Assembly (NCBI GenBank): GCA_902517745.1 | Contig: CABYDS010000002.1 | Span: forward strand, 62,001-126,000 | Direction of reading: 5' to 3' | Source: an uncultured Pelagibacteraceae bacterium | GTDB lineage: Bacteria; Pseudomonadota; Alphaproteobacteria; Pelagibacterales; Pelagibacteraceae | Length of the DNA stretch: 64,000 nucleotides | Position numbers and translations under genes: made by a program | The notes under the pieces: generated by a model | Database searches by the model: none | What the model saw: only the letters and a program-made list of their open reading frames with translations | Told to the model about the DNA's origin: nothing | In this document: positions 25,487-35,473 of the stretch, piece by piece | How the letters are laid out: every line of letters begins with the position of its first letter | Position numbering within the stretch: the stretch's first letter is position 1

Positions 25487-26274
25487 TATTGGACAGTAAT
25501 TCTATGCATAATTCTATCACCTTTAAAAGCTGTTGCTTGATGAAGCATAGATCTATTATCCCAAATAGCTAATTGGTTCTTTTCCCACTCCAAAGAATAT
25601 TGAAAACTTTTTTTTACTTGGTGTTTGAATAAATAAGTTTTTAATTTTTTATCAATTTTACTGTTATTAAACCGAATAAAGTGTCCTGGACTACAATATA
25701 AAGTGTATTTACTATTTATTTTTCTTATCAAATTATGTTTTGAAATAAGCTCTTTAGCTTTTTTCCCCTTTTCTTTCTCTCTTTCCAATCTTGTTACAGA
25801 AATAGGTCCTTCTGATGAAAATACACATTTTTCGTTTTTAAACTTTCTTTTAAAGTTAGCAGGTAGTTTTTCATAAGCTAAATATTGAGAGCAAAAATCT
25901 GTGTTTGCCTGACCTTTTTTTGGAACTAATTTAGATAACAACATTGTAAATCTAGGCGGCTTTTTTGTATAAATTGAGTCTGTGTGAAATTGTTCGCCAA
26001 AACTAGGGCCTTTGTCAGTAGATTTTCTTTGAACAACAGTTATTTGAGGATATTTTTTATTCAATCCTTTAAGTCTTGGATAGTTTGCTAGTTTCCCAAA
26101 TTTTTTTGCAAATTTTACGTAATTATCAGAATTTAATTTTTGATTTCTAAAGTAAATCATCCCATATTTCGATAAGGCAGATTTTATTTTTTTTAATTTA
26201 GAATTATTAATTTTATTCAAATCACAGATTAATTCTGCACCTATGTTTTTTTTATTAGGAATAATTTTAAACAT
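25486..26274 (-). CDS. TauD/TfdA-family 2-oxoglutarate dioxygenase
   Basis: A protein of 262 residues with the Fe(II) triad H97-x-D99 in GEQFHTDSIY and H245 in NRSMLHQAT, plus the 2-oxoglutarate arginine R258 in HRITVQ. Family members hydroxylate taurine, 2,4-D, alkyl sulfates or other small acids next to the leaving group. The substrate is unknown. It overlaps the dehalogenase-like gene by 8 bases and the AEC transporter gene by one base. Confidence 0.9.
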   Translation of the reverse strand: MFKIIPNKKNIGAELICDLNKINNSKLKKIKSALSKYGMIYFRNQKLNSDNYVKFAKKFGKLANYPRLKGLNKKYPQITVVQRKSTDKGPSFGEQFHTDSIYTKKPPRFTMLLSKLVPKKGQANTDFCSQYLAYEKLPANFKRKFKNEKCVFSSEGPISVTRLEREKEKGKKAKELISKHNLIRKINSKYTLYCSPGHFIRFNNSKIDKKLKTYLFKHQVKKSFQYSLEWEKNQLAIWDNRSMLHQATAFKGDRIMHRITVQ

Positions 26275-27142
26275 TTTTTAAAAAGAAACTTTTTAATTGT
26301 TTAATTGTTTCTTTAGGATTTTGCTCTGGTATAAAATGTCCAGATTTAACAGCAACTCCAACAACTTTTTTATTTGAATAATTTTGCCAAATTTTGATTG
26401 GTTTAAATTGTTTACCTATAACTCCACTTTTTCCCCATAAAACTTGAACAGGAATATTTAATTTTTTCTTTCGATCGTTTCTATCATGATCAAGATCAAT
26501 AGTAGCAGATGCTCTATAATCCTCACATGATCCATGAATTCTCTTTGGTTGCTTAAAGCACTTTAAGTAACCCTCTTCAACTTTTCCAAATTTATGATTA
26601 CCAGACCATTTGTCCAAGCAATACTTCATCCATTTCCTTGGATCACTCATTATCATTCTTTCTGGTAACCATTTTGGTTGAATTAAGAAAAACCAATGAA
26701 AGTAAGCTTTTGCAAAATCTCTAGTTGTTAGTTCGTACATATCTAAAGTTGGACAAATATCTAAAACGCTAAGAGCAAGCACGTTTTTTCTGTGATCTCT
26801 TGCCAATCTATGAGCAACTCTTCCCCCTCTGTCATGGCCTGCAACAAAAAATTTAGGATATCCTAATTTTACCATCATTTGTTTCATGTCATTCGCCATT
26901 TCTCTTTTAGAATAATTAAAATGTTTATTATCAGATGGTGGAGCTAAACTGTCTCCATAACCTCTTAGGTCTGCTGCAACTACAGTAAAATTTTTTGATA
27001 ACTCAGGAGCTGTCTTGTGCCACATTAAATGCGTTTGAGGGTAACCATGAAGTAATAATAAAGGTGGTCCATCTCCTTTAATTTTACAAAAGACCTTCCC
27101 CTTTTTAACTTTGACGTATTTACTTTTAAAACCTTCAAACAT
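26267..27142 (-). CDS. Alpha/beta hydrolase, haloacetate dehalogenase-like
   Basis: A protein of 291 residues. LLHGYPQTHLMWHKTAPELS and DLRGYGDS give the oxyanion region. The nucleophile is D104 in GHDRGGRVAHR with R105 and R108, which bind the carboxylate in fluoroacetate dehalogenases. D128 in VLDICPT and H269 in SGHFIPEQNP complete the triad. H149-W150 matches the halide-stabilising pair of that family. The Asp nucleophile makes a plain esterase unlikely; an epoxide hydrolase is the main alternative. First gene of the operon with TauD-like and AEC genes. Confidence 0.8.
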   Translation of the reverse strand: MFEGFKSKYVKVKKGKVFCKIKGDGPPLLLLHGYPQTHLMWHKTAPELSKNFTVVAADLRGYGDSLAPPSDNKHFNYSKREMANDMKQMMVKLGYPKFFVAGHDRGGRVAHRLARDHRKNVLALSVLDICPTLDMYELTTRDFAKAYFHWFFLIQPKWLPERMIMSDPRKWMKYCLDKWSGNHKFGKVEEGYLKCFKQPKRIHGSCEDYRASATIDLDHDRNDRKKKLNIPVQVLWGKSGVIGKQFKPIKIWQNYSNKKVVGVAVKSGHFIPEQNPKETIKQLKSFFLKNV

Positions 27143-27264
27143 TTATTTATTCTAATTTATATATTAATAATTCAATCAATAATTTTAAAATTGTTCAAAT
27201 ACAACGTTAATAAGGTCAATTATTAAATTGAATTATCATTCATTGAATGTATACCTTCATTTTT

Positions 27265-28299
27265 GTGAGAATTGAAGAAGAGCTAAAACTAGATTATTCC
27301 GACGTACTTTTTAGACCTAAAAGAAGCACTCTTAAAAGTAGAAAAGATGTAAATTTAAAACGAACTTATCGTTTTAAATACAGTAAAAATGAATGGTCTG
27401 GAATTCCTATAATGGCAGCTAATATGGATGGTGTAGGCGTGCTTGGTGTTGCCGAAAAATTATCTGAATACGGAATGATTACATGCTTAACAAAACAGCA
27501 TGATGTTAAAAAAATCAAACAATTTAAAAAAATCAAATCAATATATCCAAATGTAGCTTTAAGTATTGGAACAAAAAAAGAAGACTTTCAAAATTTAGAT
27601 AAAGTTTTAAAAGAATTTAGTTTCATTAAATTTATATGCATTGATGTTGCAAACGGTTATTCAGAGCATTTTAGTAAATTTTTAAAATCTGTTAGGGATA
27701 AATATCCAACAAAAACAATTATAGCTGGTAATGTTGTTACTGCTGATATGACTCAAGAATTAATTCTATCAGGCGCAGATATTGTTAAAGTTGGAATTGG
27801 ACCAGGAAGTGTTTGTACTACACGAATACAAACTGGAGTTGGCTATCCTCAGTTAAGTGCAGTAATAGAATGCGCTGATGCTGCTCATGGATTAGGTGCA
27901 CATATAATTGCAGATGGTGGATGCACGTGTCCAGGTGACGTTGCTAAAGCATTTGGTGGAGGAGCTGATTTTGTTATGCTAGGAGGAATGTTTGCAGGTC
28001 ACGATGAAGGTAAAGGAAAATTAGTAAAATCTAACGGTTCAAAGTATATAGAATTTTATGGGTCAAGTTCTGAAACAGCTAACAAAAAACATTATGGTGG
28101 TTTATCTGATTATAGAAGCAGTGAAGGCAGAACAGTAAGGGTAAAGTATCGTGGTAAAATTAATGATACTATTTTAAATATTTTAGGTGGTGTCAGAAGT
28201 AGTTGTACTTATGTTGGAGCACCTTCCTTAAAACAATTAAGTAAATGCACGACTTTTGTAAGAGTTACAAAGCAATTTAACGATACATTTGTAAAATAA
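27265..28299 (+). CDS. guaC: GMP reductase
   Basis: A protein of 345 residues from a GTG at 27265. I chose this start because family members begin at the equivalent of (M)[10 protein letters not shown]. An ATG at 27247 would add six residues, and neither start has a clear ribosome-binding site. It has [26 protein letters not shown], the active-site cysteine in [18 protein letters not shown], and [24 protein letters not shown]. It reduces GMP to IMP with NADPH, linking guanine to adenine nucleotides. The next gene's ATG follows the stop directly. Confidence 0.9.
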   Translation: MRIEEELKLDYSDVLFRPKRSTLKSRKDVNLKRTYRFKYSKNEWSGIPIMAANMDGVGVLGVAEKLSEYGMITCLTKQHDVKKIKQFKKIKSIYPNVALSIGTKKEDFQNLDKVLKEFSFIKFICIDVANGYSEHFSKFLKSVRDKYPTKTIIAGNVVTADMTQELILSGADIVKVGIGPGSVCTTRIQTGVGYPQLSAVIECADAAHGLGAHIIADGGCTCPGDVAKAFGGGADFVMLGGMFAGHDEGKGKLVKSNGSKYIEFYGSSSETANKKHYGGLSDYRSSEGRTVRVKYRGKINDTILNILGGVRSSCTYVGAPSLKQLSKCTTFVRVTKQFNDTFVK

Positions 28300-29373
28300 A
28301 TGAAAGAGTATTCTATAGCGTCAATTTCTGGTGACGGTATTGGTAAAGAAGTTGTGCCTGAAGCACAAAAAATATTAAAAGAGATTTCTCAACAACATCA
28401 ATTCAAATTAAATATTGAAGATTATGATTTCGCATCATGTGATTATTATGAAAAGCATGGAAAAATGATGCCAGATGACTGGAAAGATAAATTAACTAAA
28501 CATGATGCAATTTTCTTTGGTGCGGTTGGTATGCCAGATAAATATCCTGACCACATAACACTTTGGGGATCGTTGTTAAAATTTAGAAGAGAGTTCGATC
28601 AATTTATTAACTTAAGACCTGTAAAACTTTTTGAAGGTGTTAATGCACCATTAGCTAATAAAAAGCCAGGCGATATTGACATGATAATTGTTAGAGAAAA
28701 TACTGAAGGAGAATACTCATCAGTCGGTGGAAGAATGTATCAAGGAACTGATAGAGAAGTTGTTATCCAAGAAACAGTAATGTCAAAATATGGAATAGAT
28801 AGAGTTCAACAATTTGCTTTTGAATTGGCTAAAAAAAGAAAAAGAAAAAAATTAACAAGTGCAACGAAATCAAATGGAATATCAATTACAATGCCTTATT
28901 GGGATGAAAGATTTAATGAGAATAAAAAAAATTATTCTGATGTAGAAACTGATCAGTATCACATTGATATATTAGCTGCTAGATTTGTTTTAAGTCCTGA
29001 ACGTTTTGATGTGATAGTCGCATCAAACCTTTTTGGAGATATTTTATCAGATCTAGGGCCAGCCTGTACTGGAACTATTGGAATTGCACCATCTGGAAAT
29101 ATTAATCCAACAAATAAATACCCATCATTATTTGAACCTGTGCATGGATCCGCACCGGATATTGCGGGACAAGGGATAGCTAATCCAGTAGGACAAATTT
29201 GGTCAGCTGCAATGATGCTAGATTACTTGGGTGAAAAAGAAGCTTCTGATAGAATAGTAAAATCAATTGAATTAACTCTTAAAGATAAAAACAGTCGAAC
29301 AAAAGATCTTCAAGGCTCTAGTAATACAGAACAGTGTTCAAAAAAAATTTTAGATAATCTTAGTTCAGTCTAA
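28300..29373 (+). CDS. Tartrate/D-malate dehydrogenase family protein
   Basis: A protein of 357 residues of the isocitrate/isopropylmalate beta-decarboxylating dehydrogenase family. ISGDGIGKEVVPEAQKIL, LWGSLLKFRREFDQFINLRP, VRENTEGEYSSVGGRMYQGTD and SNLFGDILSDLGPACTG fit the TtuC/DmlA branch (tartrate dehydrogenase/decarboxylase or D-malate dehydrogenase) rather than LeuB or Icd. It uses NAD and Mn or Mg. It directly follows guaC with no gap, so it is co-transcribed although the functions are unrelated. Confidence 0.88.
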   Translation: MKEYSIASISGDGIGKEVVPEAQKILKEISQQHQFKLNIEDYDFASCDYYEKHGKMMPDDWKDKLTKHDAIFFGAVGMPDKYPDHITLWGSLLKFRREFDQFINLRPVKLFEGVNAPLANKKPGDIDMIIVRENTEGEYSSVGGRMYQGTDREVVIQETVMSKYGIDRVQQFAFELAKKRKRKKLTSATKSNGISITMPYWDERFNENKKNYSDVETDQYHIDILAARFVLSPERFDVIVASNLFGDILSDLGPACTGTIGIAPSGNINPTNKYPSLFEPVHGSAPDIAGQGIANPVGQIWSAAMMLDYLGEKEASDRIVKSIELTLKDKNSRTKDLQGSSNTEQCSKKILDNLSSV

Positions 29374-29388
29374 AATTTAATCAGAATT

Positions 29389-30270
29389 ATGAATTTATTA
29401 AAAAATAAATCTATTACCAAAGTTATAATTTTATCTATATCAGGATTTTTTATTCTAGTTTGCCAAGATTCTACTGCAAAATATTTAGGAACATTGATGC
29501 CATTAAATCAAGTAATTTGGGGCAGATTTTTTTTTCACTTTGTGATTATTTTAATTTTATTCGCAATATTAAAACCTAAGTTAAACTTAAAAAGCAATTT
29601 TAAAATTAATATTATTAGATCTATATTAATGGTTTTTGCTACATTTTTTTTCATTCATTCTTTACAAAAATTTGACCTTGTAGATATCTATGTAGTTTTC
29701 TTCTCGGCTCCACTAATAGTATCAATTTTAACAGCATTGTTTTTAAAAGATATTCTTTCACCTAAAGGTATAATTTTAATGTTGTTAAGTTTTGGGTGTA
29801 TAATTTATTCAATGAGTCCAAGTATGAAGGTATTAAGTTTAGACTTAATTTTTCCTTTGGTACCACCAGTTTGTTGGGCTTTATATCAATTTTTTACAAA
29901 ATTTATTTCTGGTAATAATGATCCTTTAGTGGCGTTATTTTATGCTGCTGTTGTAGGGGCTATTGTTTTCTCTATTTATGTAATTTTTGACTGGACTCCC
30001 ATTGAGAATAAAAGGTTGTGGGTTTGGTTGATATTTCTTGGTGTATTAGGTTTTACTAGCCACCTTTTAATTATATTTGCAATTCAGCTATCAAATTTAT
30101 CTTTTGTAACTAATTTTCAATATTCACAATTAATTTGGTCAACATTAATCAATTTTTATATATTTGGAGTACCTTTTGATTTTAATAAAACTTTTGGAGT
30201 TATTGGAATAATAGTTTTTGGAGTTTTATTTGTTCAGGCCGAGAGTAGAAAAAAAAAACTTAGTTCTTAA
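29389..30270 (+). CDS. DMT/EamA-family permease
   Basis: A protein of 293 residues with ten membrane helices in two EamA repeats. The first runs over about residues 10-135 (with STAKYLGTLMPLNQVIWGRFFFHF) and the second over about 150-285 (LIFPLVPPVCWALYQFFTKFI). Members export or import metabolites and amino acids; the substrate is unknown. It follows the dehydrogenase by 15 bases and overlaps the convergent dehydrogenase gene at its 3' end by 11 bases. Confidence 0.88.
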   Translation: MNLLKNKSITKVIILSISGFFILVCQDSTAKYLGTLMPLNQVIWGRFFFHFVIILILFAILKPKLNLKSNFKINIIRSILMVFATFFFIHSLQKFDLVDIYVVFFSAPLIVSILTALFLKDILSPKGIILMLLSFGCIIYSMSPSMKVLSLDLIFPLVPPVCWALYQFFTKFISGNNDPLVALFYAAVVGAIVFSIYVIFDWTPIENKRLWVWLIFLGVLGFTSHLLIIFAIQLSNLSFVTNFQYSQLIWSTLINFYIFGVPFDFNKTFGVIGIIVFGVLFVQAESRKKKLSS

Positions 30271-32698
30271 AATCCTTATTGTTTAAAGGTTTTTCTAATA
30301 CCTCAACTGGATATTTTTGTTTTTCAATTTCAATATATATATTTTTGTCTTTTAATGTTTCAACTGTATTACCAGAATTGACATATCCAAAAGAAAGATT
30401 TTTATCATAACAAAAAGAATAATTTCCTGAAGTTGTTTTCCCAATAATTTTATCATCCATATAAATAGGTTCTTCATGTAACAAAAGTGGCTCACCAGGT
30501 TTACTGTCTTTAAGAGTAAACATCATCATCCTTTTATCTAATTTTTGGTCTTTAATTTTTAATAGAGCATCTTTTCCAATAAAGTTCACATTTTTCTTAT
30601 AACTAATTGCAAATTTTAAACCTGCTTGATACTGATTTTCCTCTGGTGAAATATCATGTCCCCAGTGAACAAATCCACTTTCCATTCTCATAATATCCAT
30701 TGCATGCATTCCACAATGAGATAGTTCGAATTTTTTACCCTCTTCAATTAGAATTTCATATAAATCCTTAGCTAAACTTGATTCAACATAAAGCTCAAAT
30801 CCTAATTCACCAACGTAAGAAAGTCGTTGAGCCCAAACTTTAAGACCATTTATCATTATGAACTTTCCAGTTCCAAACTTAAATTTATCATTACTAAATT
30901 CATCATTGCTTATTTTCGAGATCATCTCTCTACTCTTTGGACCAAACAATCCTAGACAACAAATATCCTCTGTTACATCTTTAAAAGATACGTCTTCATC
31001 TAAATATTTTAAGATATGGTATTTATCATGTTCTCTTGTAGCTGCAGAGCTTACAACTCTAAAAAAGTTTTTATCCAAACATACAACAGTTAAGTCTGTT
31101 TCTATTCCTCCATCTTCATTTAACATATGAGTGTAAGTTGTTTTACCAATTTCGTTTTTAATATTAGCGGTACATAACTTTTGAAGTTCTTGATGAGTTT
31201 TTTCCCCTTTTAAATCAAACTTTGAAAAAGTTGAAAAATCAAAAAGTCCAACATTTTTTCTTGCATTTAAAGTTTCATGCTTTGCTGATGGGTACCAATT
31301 TTGATAATTAAAACTATATTCATACTTAGGTTCTTTACCATTTAATGAATACCACATTGGTCTTTCAAAACCTCCTGCAACTCCAAAACAAGCTCCTACT
31401 CTTTTTAATTCTTCATGATAGGGCAAAAGTTTTTGATTTCTTGATGTATTTGGTTGTTTATAAGGCCAATGCATTCCATACAGATCACCAAGCGTTTCTG
31501 TTACTCTTTCCATAATAAAGTTTTTTGATGAATGGAATTTTTGAAACCTTTTAATATCCACTGAAAATAAATCTTCATTAATATATCCATTCATCATCCA
31601 TTCGGCAGTAACCCTACCCGCTCCTCCTGAACTAGCAATTCCAATGCTATTAAAGCCACAACATGTATATAGATTTTTAACTTCAGGGGTTTCGCCTAAT
31701 AAATATTGAGTATCTGGAGTAAAAGACTCTGGACCAGAGAAGAATTTTCTTATTCCTGCACTTTCTAACATTGGCAATCTATGAAATGATTTTTCTAAAT
31801 AAGGTTCAAAGTGATCAAAATCATCTGGTAGTTCGCCAAACGAAAAATTGTCTGGCACTCTTCCTGTATCTTTAAAAGCCGGTTTTGCCTTTGGTTCAAA
31901 AATACCAACAAGCATTTTTCCTGCATCTTCTTTCAAATATAAACAAGCATTATAATCTCTTAAAACGGGAAGATTTTGAGGTAAATTTTTTATTGGCTCA
32001 GTGATTATATAAAAATGTTCATTTGGGTATAAAGGAACACTAACATTAATTTCTTCACCTAATTGTCTTGACCACATTCCTGTAGCCATAACAACGTATT
32101 CACAATCGATGACACCTTTATCAGTTTCTACCCCACTAATTCTAGAATTTTTAATTAAAATTTTTTTTACAGGTGTTTTTTCAAAAATCTTTGCGCCCTC
32201 CATTTTTGCAGCTTTTGCAAGCACGTTAGTTACTCCAACTGGATCTGCTTGAGCATCTTTTGGCATATAAACACCGCCCACAATATCTTCACTATGTAAT
32301 ACGGGATACAATTCCTTTAAACGTTTTTTATTAAGAACTTCTACTTCAACATCTGATAATTGAGCAGTTGTTGCTTGTCTTAGTAGTTCTTGCATTCTTT
32401 CTTTGGTAGATGCAACTGTGATTGCACCATTTTGTTTCATTCCGGTTGATAGACCTGTAGTCTTTTCTAAATCTTTATAAAGATCTAAAGAATATTTTCT
32501 TATTTTTGTAATTGTTGATGATGCACCTAATTGACCTAGGAGACCTGCAGCGTGCCAAGTAGTTCCTGATGTTAATTGATCTCTTTCAAGCAATATTACA
32601 TCTTTCCAACCAAATTTTGCAAGATGATAAGCACATGATGTTCCGGCAACGCCTCCGCCTATAACAACTACTTTAGTACTTTTTGGTAACTCTTTCAT
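30260..32698 (-). CDS. Dimethylglycine/sarcosine dehydrogenase-type protein (FAD domain plus GcvT domain)
   Basis: A protein of 812 residues. Residues 1-400 are a DAO-type FAD domain: VVVIGGGVAGTSCAYHLAKF and [12 protein letters not shown], where the His is the covalent FAD site in dimethylglycine dehydrogenase relatives. Residues from about 430 are a GcvT-type folate domain (CFGVAGGFERPMWY, GLFDFSTFSKFDLKG, RMESGFVHWGHDISPEENQYQAGL). It removes an N-methyl group and passes formaldehyde to folate, with electrons to ETF. A paralogue lies at 44202-46634. It starts 27 bases upstream of the iron-transporter ATPase gene's stop-side neighbour and may read on from that operon. Confidence 0.88.
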   Translation of the reverse strand: MKELPKSTKVVVIGGGVAGTSCAYHLAKFGWKDVILLERDQLTSGTTWHAAGLLGQLGASSTITKIRKYSLDLYKDLEKTTGLSTGMKQNGAITVASTKERMQELLRQATTAQLSDVEVEVLNKKRLKELYPVLHSEDIVGGVYMPKDAQADPVGVTNVLAKAAKMEGAKIFEKTPVKKILIKNSRISGVETDKGVIDCEYVVMATGMWSRQLGEEINVSVPLYPNEHFYIITEPIKNLPQNLPVLRDYNACLYLKEDAGKMLVGIFEPKAKPAFKDTGRVPDNFSFGELPDDFDHFEPYLEKSFHRLPMLESAGIRKFFSGPESFTPDTQYLLGETPEVKNLYTCCGFNSIGIASSGGAGRVTAEWMMNGYINEDLFSVDIKRFQKFHSSKNFIMERVTETLGDLYGMHWPYKQPNTSRNQKLLPYHEELKRVGACFGVAGGFERPMWYSLNGKEPKYEYSFNYQNWYPSAKHETLNARKNVGLFDFSTFSKFDLKGEKTHQELQKLCTANIKNEIGKTTYTHMLNEDGGIETDLTVVCLDKNFFRVVSSAATREHDKYHILKYLDEDVSFKDVTEDICCLGLFGPKSREMISKISNDEFSNDKFKFGTGKFIMINGLKVWAQRLSYVGELGFELYVESSLAKDLYEILIEEGKKFELSHCGMHAMDIMRMESGFVHWGHDISPEENQYQAGLKFAISYKKNVNFIGKDALLKIKDQKLDKRMMMFTLKDSKPGEPLLLHEEPIYMDDKIIGKTTSGNYSFCYDKNLSFGYVNSGNTVETLKDKNIYIEIEKQKYPVEVLEKPLNNKDFKN

Positions 32699-32724
32699 AC
32701 TTAATGTGATTTATACGATTAAAT

Positions 32725-33780
32725 TTAAAAGCAAACAATATGATCGATATGGATGGGTCTTTTTATACCAAATTTTTCATCAACTTCATGTTGATGAATA
32801 TGATGAGAATGCACAAAAACTGGTATTAATTTATTACTTAATGTTTTTAATGTATAAATAAAATTTGATCCTCTAAATTTTCTATCTACTACTTCAAGTT
32901 TGAGATTACTCGCATCATCATGCTGTAAGTCCTCTGGTTGTATTAATAATTTTACTTTAGATCCTATTGGAAAAGGTCTAGCGAAATTTCCAGTTATTGT
33001 ACCTAAATCTTCATTTTCGAGACTTTTCGGACTAGTAACTTCTGCTGGTATTAATGTACCTCTATTTAAAAAATTAACTACTTCTACTGAATTTGGTAAA
33101 TGATAAACGTTATATGGATCATCATATTGCTTTAATTCACCATCTAATATTATTCCACATTTGCTGCCTAGATAAAAAGCTTCATAAGAATCGTGTGTTA
33201 CAATTATTGTTGTTATTTTAGAATTTGTTAAAATTTGCTTTAATTCAACTTGAATTTCCTCCTTAAAACTTTGATCTACATTAGATAATGGCTCATCAAG
33301 CATTAGTAAATCTGGTTGAGAGACCAATGACCTTGCTAAAGAAGCTCTTTGGGCTTCACCGGCACTAATCTCATGTGGAAATTTATTTAATATTTTGTTT
33401 AAGTTTAAAAAATTAATTACTTCTTTAGTTTGTATTTTTTTATCATCTTTCACTCTATCTGAACCAAGATTAATATTTTTTTCTATATTGTAATGAGGAA
33501 ATAAGCTGTTCTCTTGAAATGATAGAGCAATATTACGATTTTCTGGTTCGATATGAATATTTTCAGAAGAAATTGTTCTGCCTTTTAGATTAATTTTACC
33601 TTTATTAATTTTTTCTAAACCTGCAATAGTTCTTAATATTGTGGTTTTACCTATGCCTGAGGGGCCAAGTAAACATACAATTTCACCTTCATTTTCAATT
33701 TTTAAAGAAACGTTATTTACTTTATTTTTCCCGCCAGCAGCAAAAGATACATTTTCAATTTCAAAAAAATTATTAGCCAT
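32725..33780 (-). CDS. fbpC: Ferric iron ABC transporter ATP-binding protein
   Basis: A protein of 351 residues. It has Walker A GPSGIGKTTI, a slightly altered signature SAGEAQRASLARSL, Walker B LLMLDEPLSNVD and the H-loop TIIVTHDSYEAF. A C-terminal TOBE-like regulatory domain (residues 240-351) follows. The length and layout fit FbpC/PotA-type importers. It shares a base with the permease stop. With the permease and binding protein it forms an iron(III) uptake system that probably answers to the Fur box upstream of the binding-protein gene. Confidence 0.9.
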   Translation of the reverse strand: MANNFFEIENVSFAAGGKNKVNNVSLKIENEGEIVCLLGPSGIGKTTILRTIAGLEKINKGKINLKGRTISSENIHIEPENRNIALSFQENSLFPHYNIEKNINLGSDRVKDDKKIQTKEVINFLNLNKILNKFPHEISAGEAQRASLARSLVSQPDLLMLDEPLSNVDQSFKEEIQVELKQILTNSKITTIIVTHDSYEAFYLGSKCGIILDGELKQYDDPYNVYHLPNSVEVVNFLNRGTLIPAEVTSPKSLENEDLGTITGNFARPFPIGSKVKLLIQPEDLQHDDASNLKLEVVDRKFRGSNFIYTLKTLSNKLIPVFVHSHHIHQHEVDEKFGIKRPIHIDHIVCF

Positions 33781-35390
33781 TAGTCTTTCAAAATAAATTT
33801 GGACGTAATCAAAATAAATGTACTTGCAATTAATATCAAGAATAATGATGGAACTGCTGCAGCTTCTAAGAGATCTTGAGATGCAAAAATATATGCTGTT
33901 GTAGCGAATGTTTCAAAGTTAAATGGTCTCAATATCAAAGTTATAGGTAATTCTTTTATTACTTCTATAGTAATCAATATCCCTATAAGAAAAACAGAAT
34001 TTTTTAAATAAGGAACATGAATTCCTAAAAAAGTTTTTATTTTCGAGTAACCAAGAAGATAAGAACTTTCATCAATTGACCTATTTATTCTTTCATAACC
34101 AGTTTTCAAACCGTTATAAGCTAATGAATAAAATCTGATAAAATAAACTATTACTAAACCAAAAATAGATCCTATAAATACTCTCTTTATAGAATTAAAT
34201 TCAAAGGCTTTTATAAAAGTATTATCAAACCAAGCAATAAAAGTGATGAATGCTACAGCTAAAATTACACCAGGAATTGCATAACCAGTAATAGAAAATG
34301 TTGTAAGATAATTTAAGAATTTACTTTTAGTTACTCTGTTTCCATAATTTGAAATAAATGAAAAAATTACTAGAACAACACTTGATAAAAATACCAAGTA
34401 AATTGTGTTTATAAATAATTGAAAAGTATTTAAATCAAATAAATTTTTTGGAAAAATTATTGTCCAATACAACATTTGTAAAACAGGGAATAAAAAGCTG
34501 ATTAAAAAAACTAAAAAACAAAATCCGAATGCTAAAGAACCTTTTGAAAAGTTTAATTTAATTTTCTTCTTTTCTTTAATTCCTCCCTTAACTGGAGAGT
34601 GATATTGAGCTTTTTTTCTTGAGATATTCTCAATAAAAAAAAGTCCTAATATAAATAATAGCAAAAAAAATGAGAGCTGATTTGCAAAAGCTAAATCATC
34701 AAAAGATATCCATGAATCATATATTCCAGTAGTAAGAGTTGCTATTCCAAAAAATGATACTGCTCCAAAATCTGATAATGTTTCCATAGCAACTAATGCT
34801 AAACCCGCAACTATAGCTGGTCTTGCAGATGGTAAAATGATTTTAAAGAAAGATTTATATTTTGAAAAACCTAGATTTTGTCCTAATTCTATTAAATTTT
34901 GAGACTGATAATGAAAAGATGCTCTAGTTAAAACGTAAACATATCCAAATAGTGAAAAAGAAATAGATAAAATAGCACCAAGCATACCATCAAATTTTGG
35001 AATGGATTGATTATATACACCAGGTCCAAATAAAGATTTCAATATTGAGTATAGTGTTCCAAAGTTTTCAAAAAAAGCAGTTAATGAATAAGCATAAATG
35101 TAAGCAGGTACTGCAAAAGATAATATTAAAGCCCATTTAAAAAATTTAACGCCTGGAAAATCATAAAATGAAACTACGTATGCACTGCCAACGCCTAAGA
35201 ATAATGTAAGAACCAAAACTCCTAAAAGTAATATTAAGGAATTATAAATATATTCAATTAAAAATGTATTTTTTAAAATATCAAAGTAATTAGTTGTTTC
35301 TTGGAAGAAACTTGCAAACACAGTTAAAATTGGAATTGCAACAACAAATGAAACTAAAAATGAAGAAAGGTACCAGGAATTAAATTTCAT
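33780..35390 (-). CDS. fbpB: Ferric iron ABC transporter permease, two fused domains
   Basis: A protein of 536 residues with about twelve membrane helices. It holds two permease domains in one chain, each with an EAA loop (LGQNLGFSKYKSFFKIILPSA and SSYLLGYSKIKTFLGIHVP), as is usual for FbpB/SfuB. Start codon at 35390 with AAGGCGG about 10 bases upstream. It is separated from the binding-protein gene by a 57-residue gene and a hairpin, which probably set its expression below the binding protein. Confidence 0.92.
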   Translation of the reverse strand: MKFNSWYLSSFLVSFVVAIPILTVFASFFQETTNYFDILKNTFLIEYIYNSLILLLGVLVLTLFLGVGSAYVVSFYDFPGVKFFKWALILSFAVPAYIYAYSLTAFFENFGTLYSILKSLFGPGVYNQSIPKFDGMLGAILSISFSLFGYVYVLTRASFHYQSQNLIELGQNLGFSKYKSFFKIILPSARPAIVAGLALVAMETLSDFGAVSFFGIATLTTGIYDSWISFDDLAFANQLSFFLLLFILGLFFIENISRKKAQYHSPVKGGIKEKKKIKLNFSKGSLAFGFCFLVFLISFLFPVLQMLYWTIIFPKNLFDLNTFQLFINTIYLVFLSSVVLVIFSFISNYGNRVTKSKFLNYLTTFSITGYAIPGVILAVAFITFIAWFDNTFIKAFEFNSIKRVFIGSIFGLVIVYFIRFYSLAYNGLKTGYERINRSIDESSYLLGYSKIKTFLGIHVPYLKNSVFLIGILITIEVIKELPITLILRPFNFETFATTAYIFASQDLLEAAAVPSLFLILIASTFILITSKFILKD

Positions 35391-35426
35391 ATATTATAAT
35401 CCGCCTTATAATCATGAAAATCAAAA

Positions 35427-35460
35427 GTGCCCATGGCTTAGGAGACCAAACCATAGGCAC
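35427..35460 (-). other. Intercistronic hairpin in the iron-transport operon
   Basis: A 10-bp near-perfect stem (GTGCCTATGG / CCATGGGCAC, one G-U pair) with a 14-base loop. It lies between the small cysteine-containing gene and fbpB. Only a few Us follow, so it is more likely an attenuator or RNA-stability element than a full terminator. It matches the placement of hairpins after two other binding-protein genes in this window. Confidence 0.6.
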
Positions 35461-35473
35461 AAACTTTAGAAAA

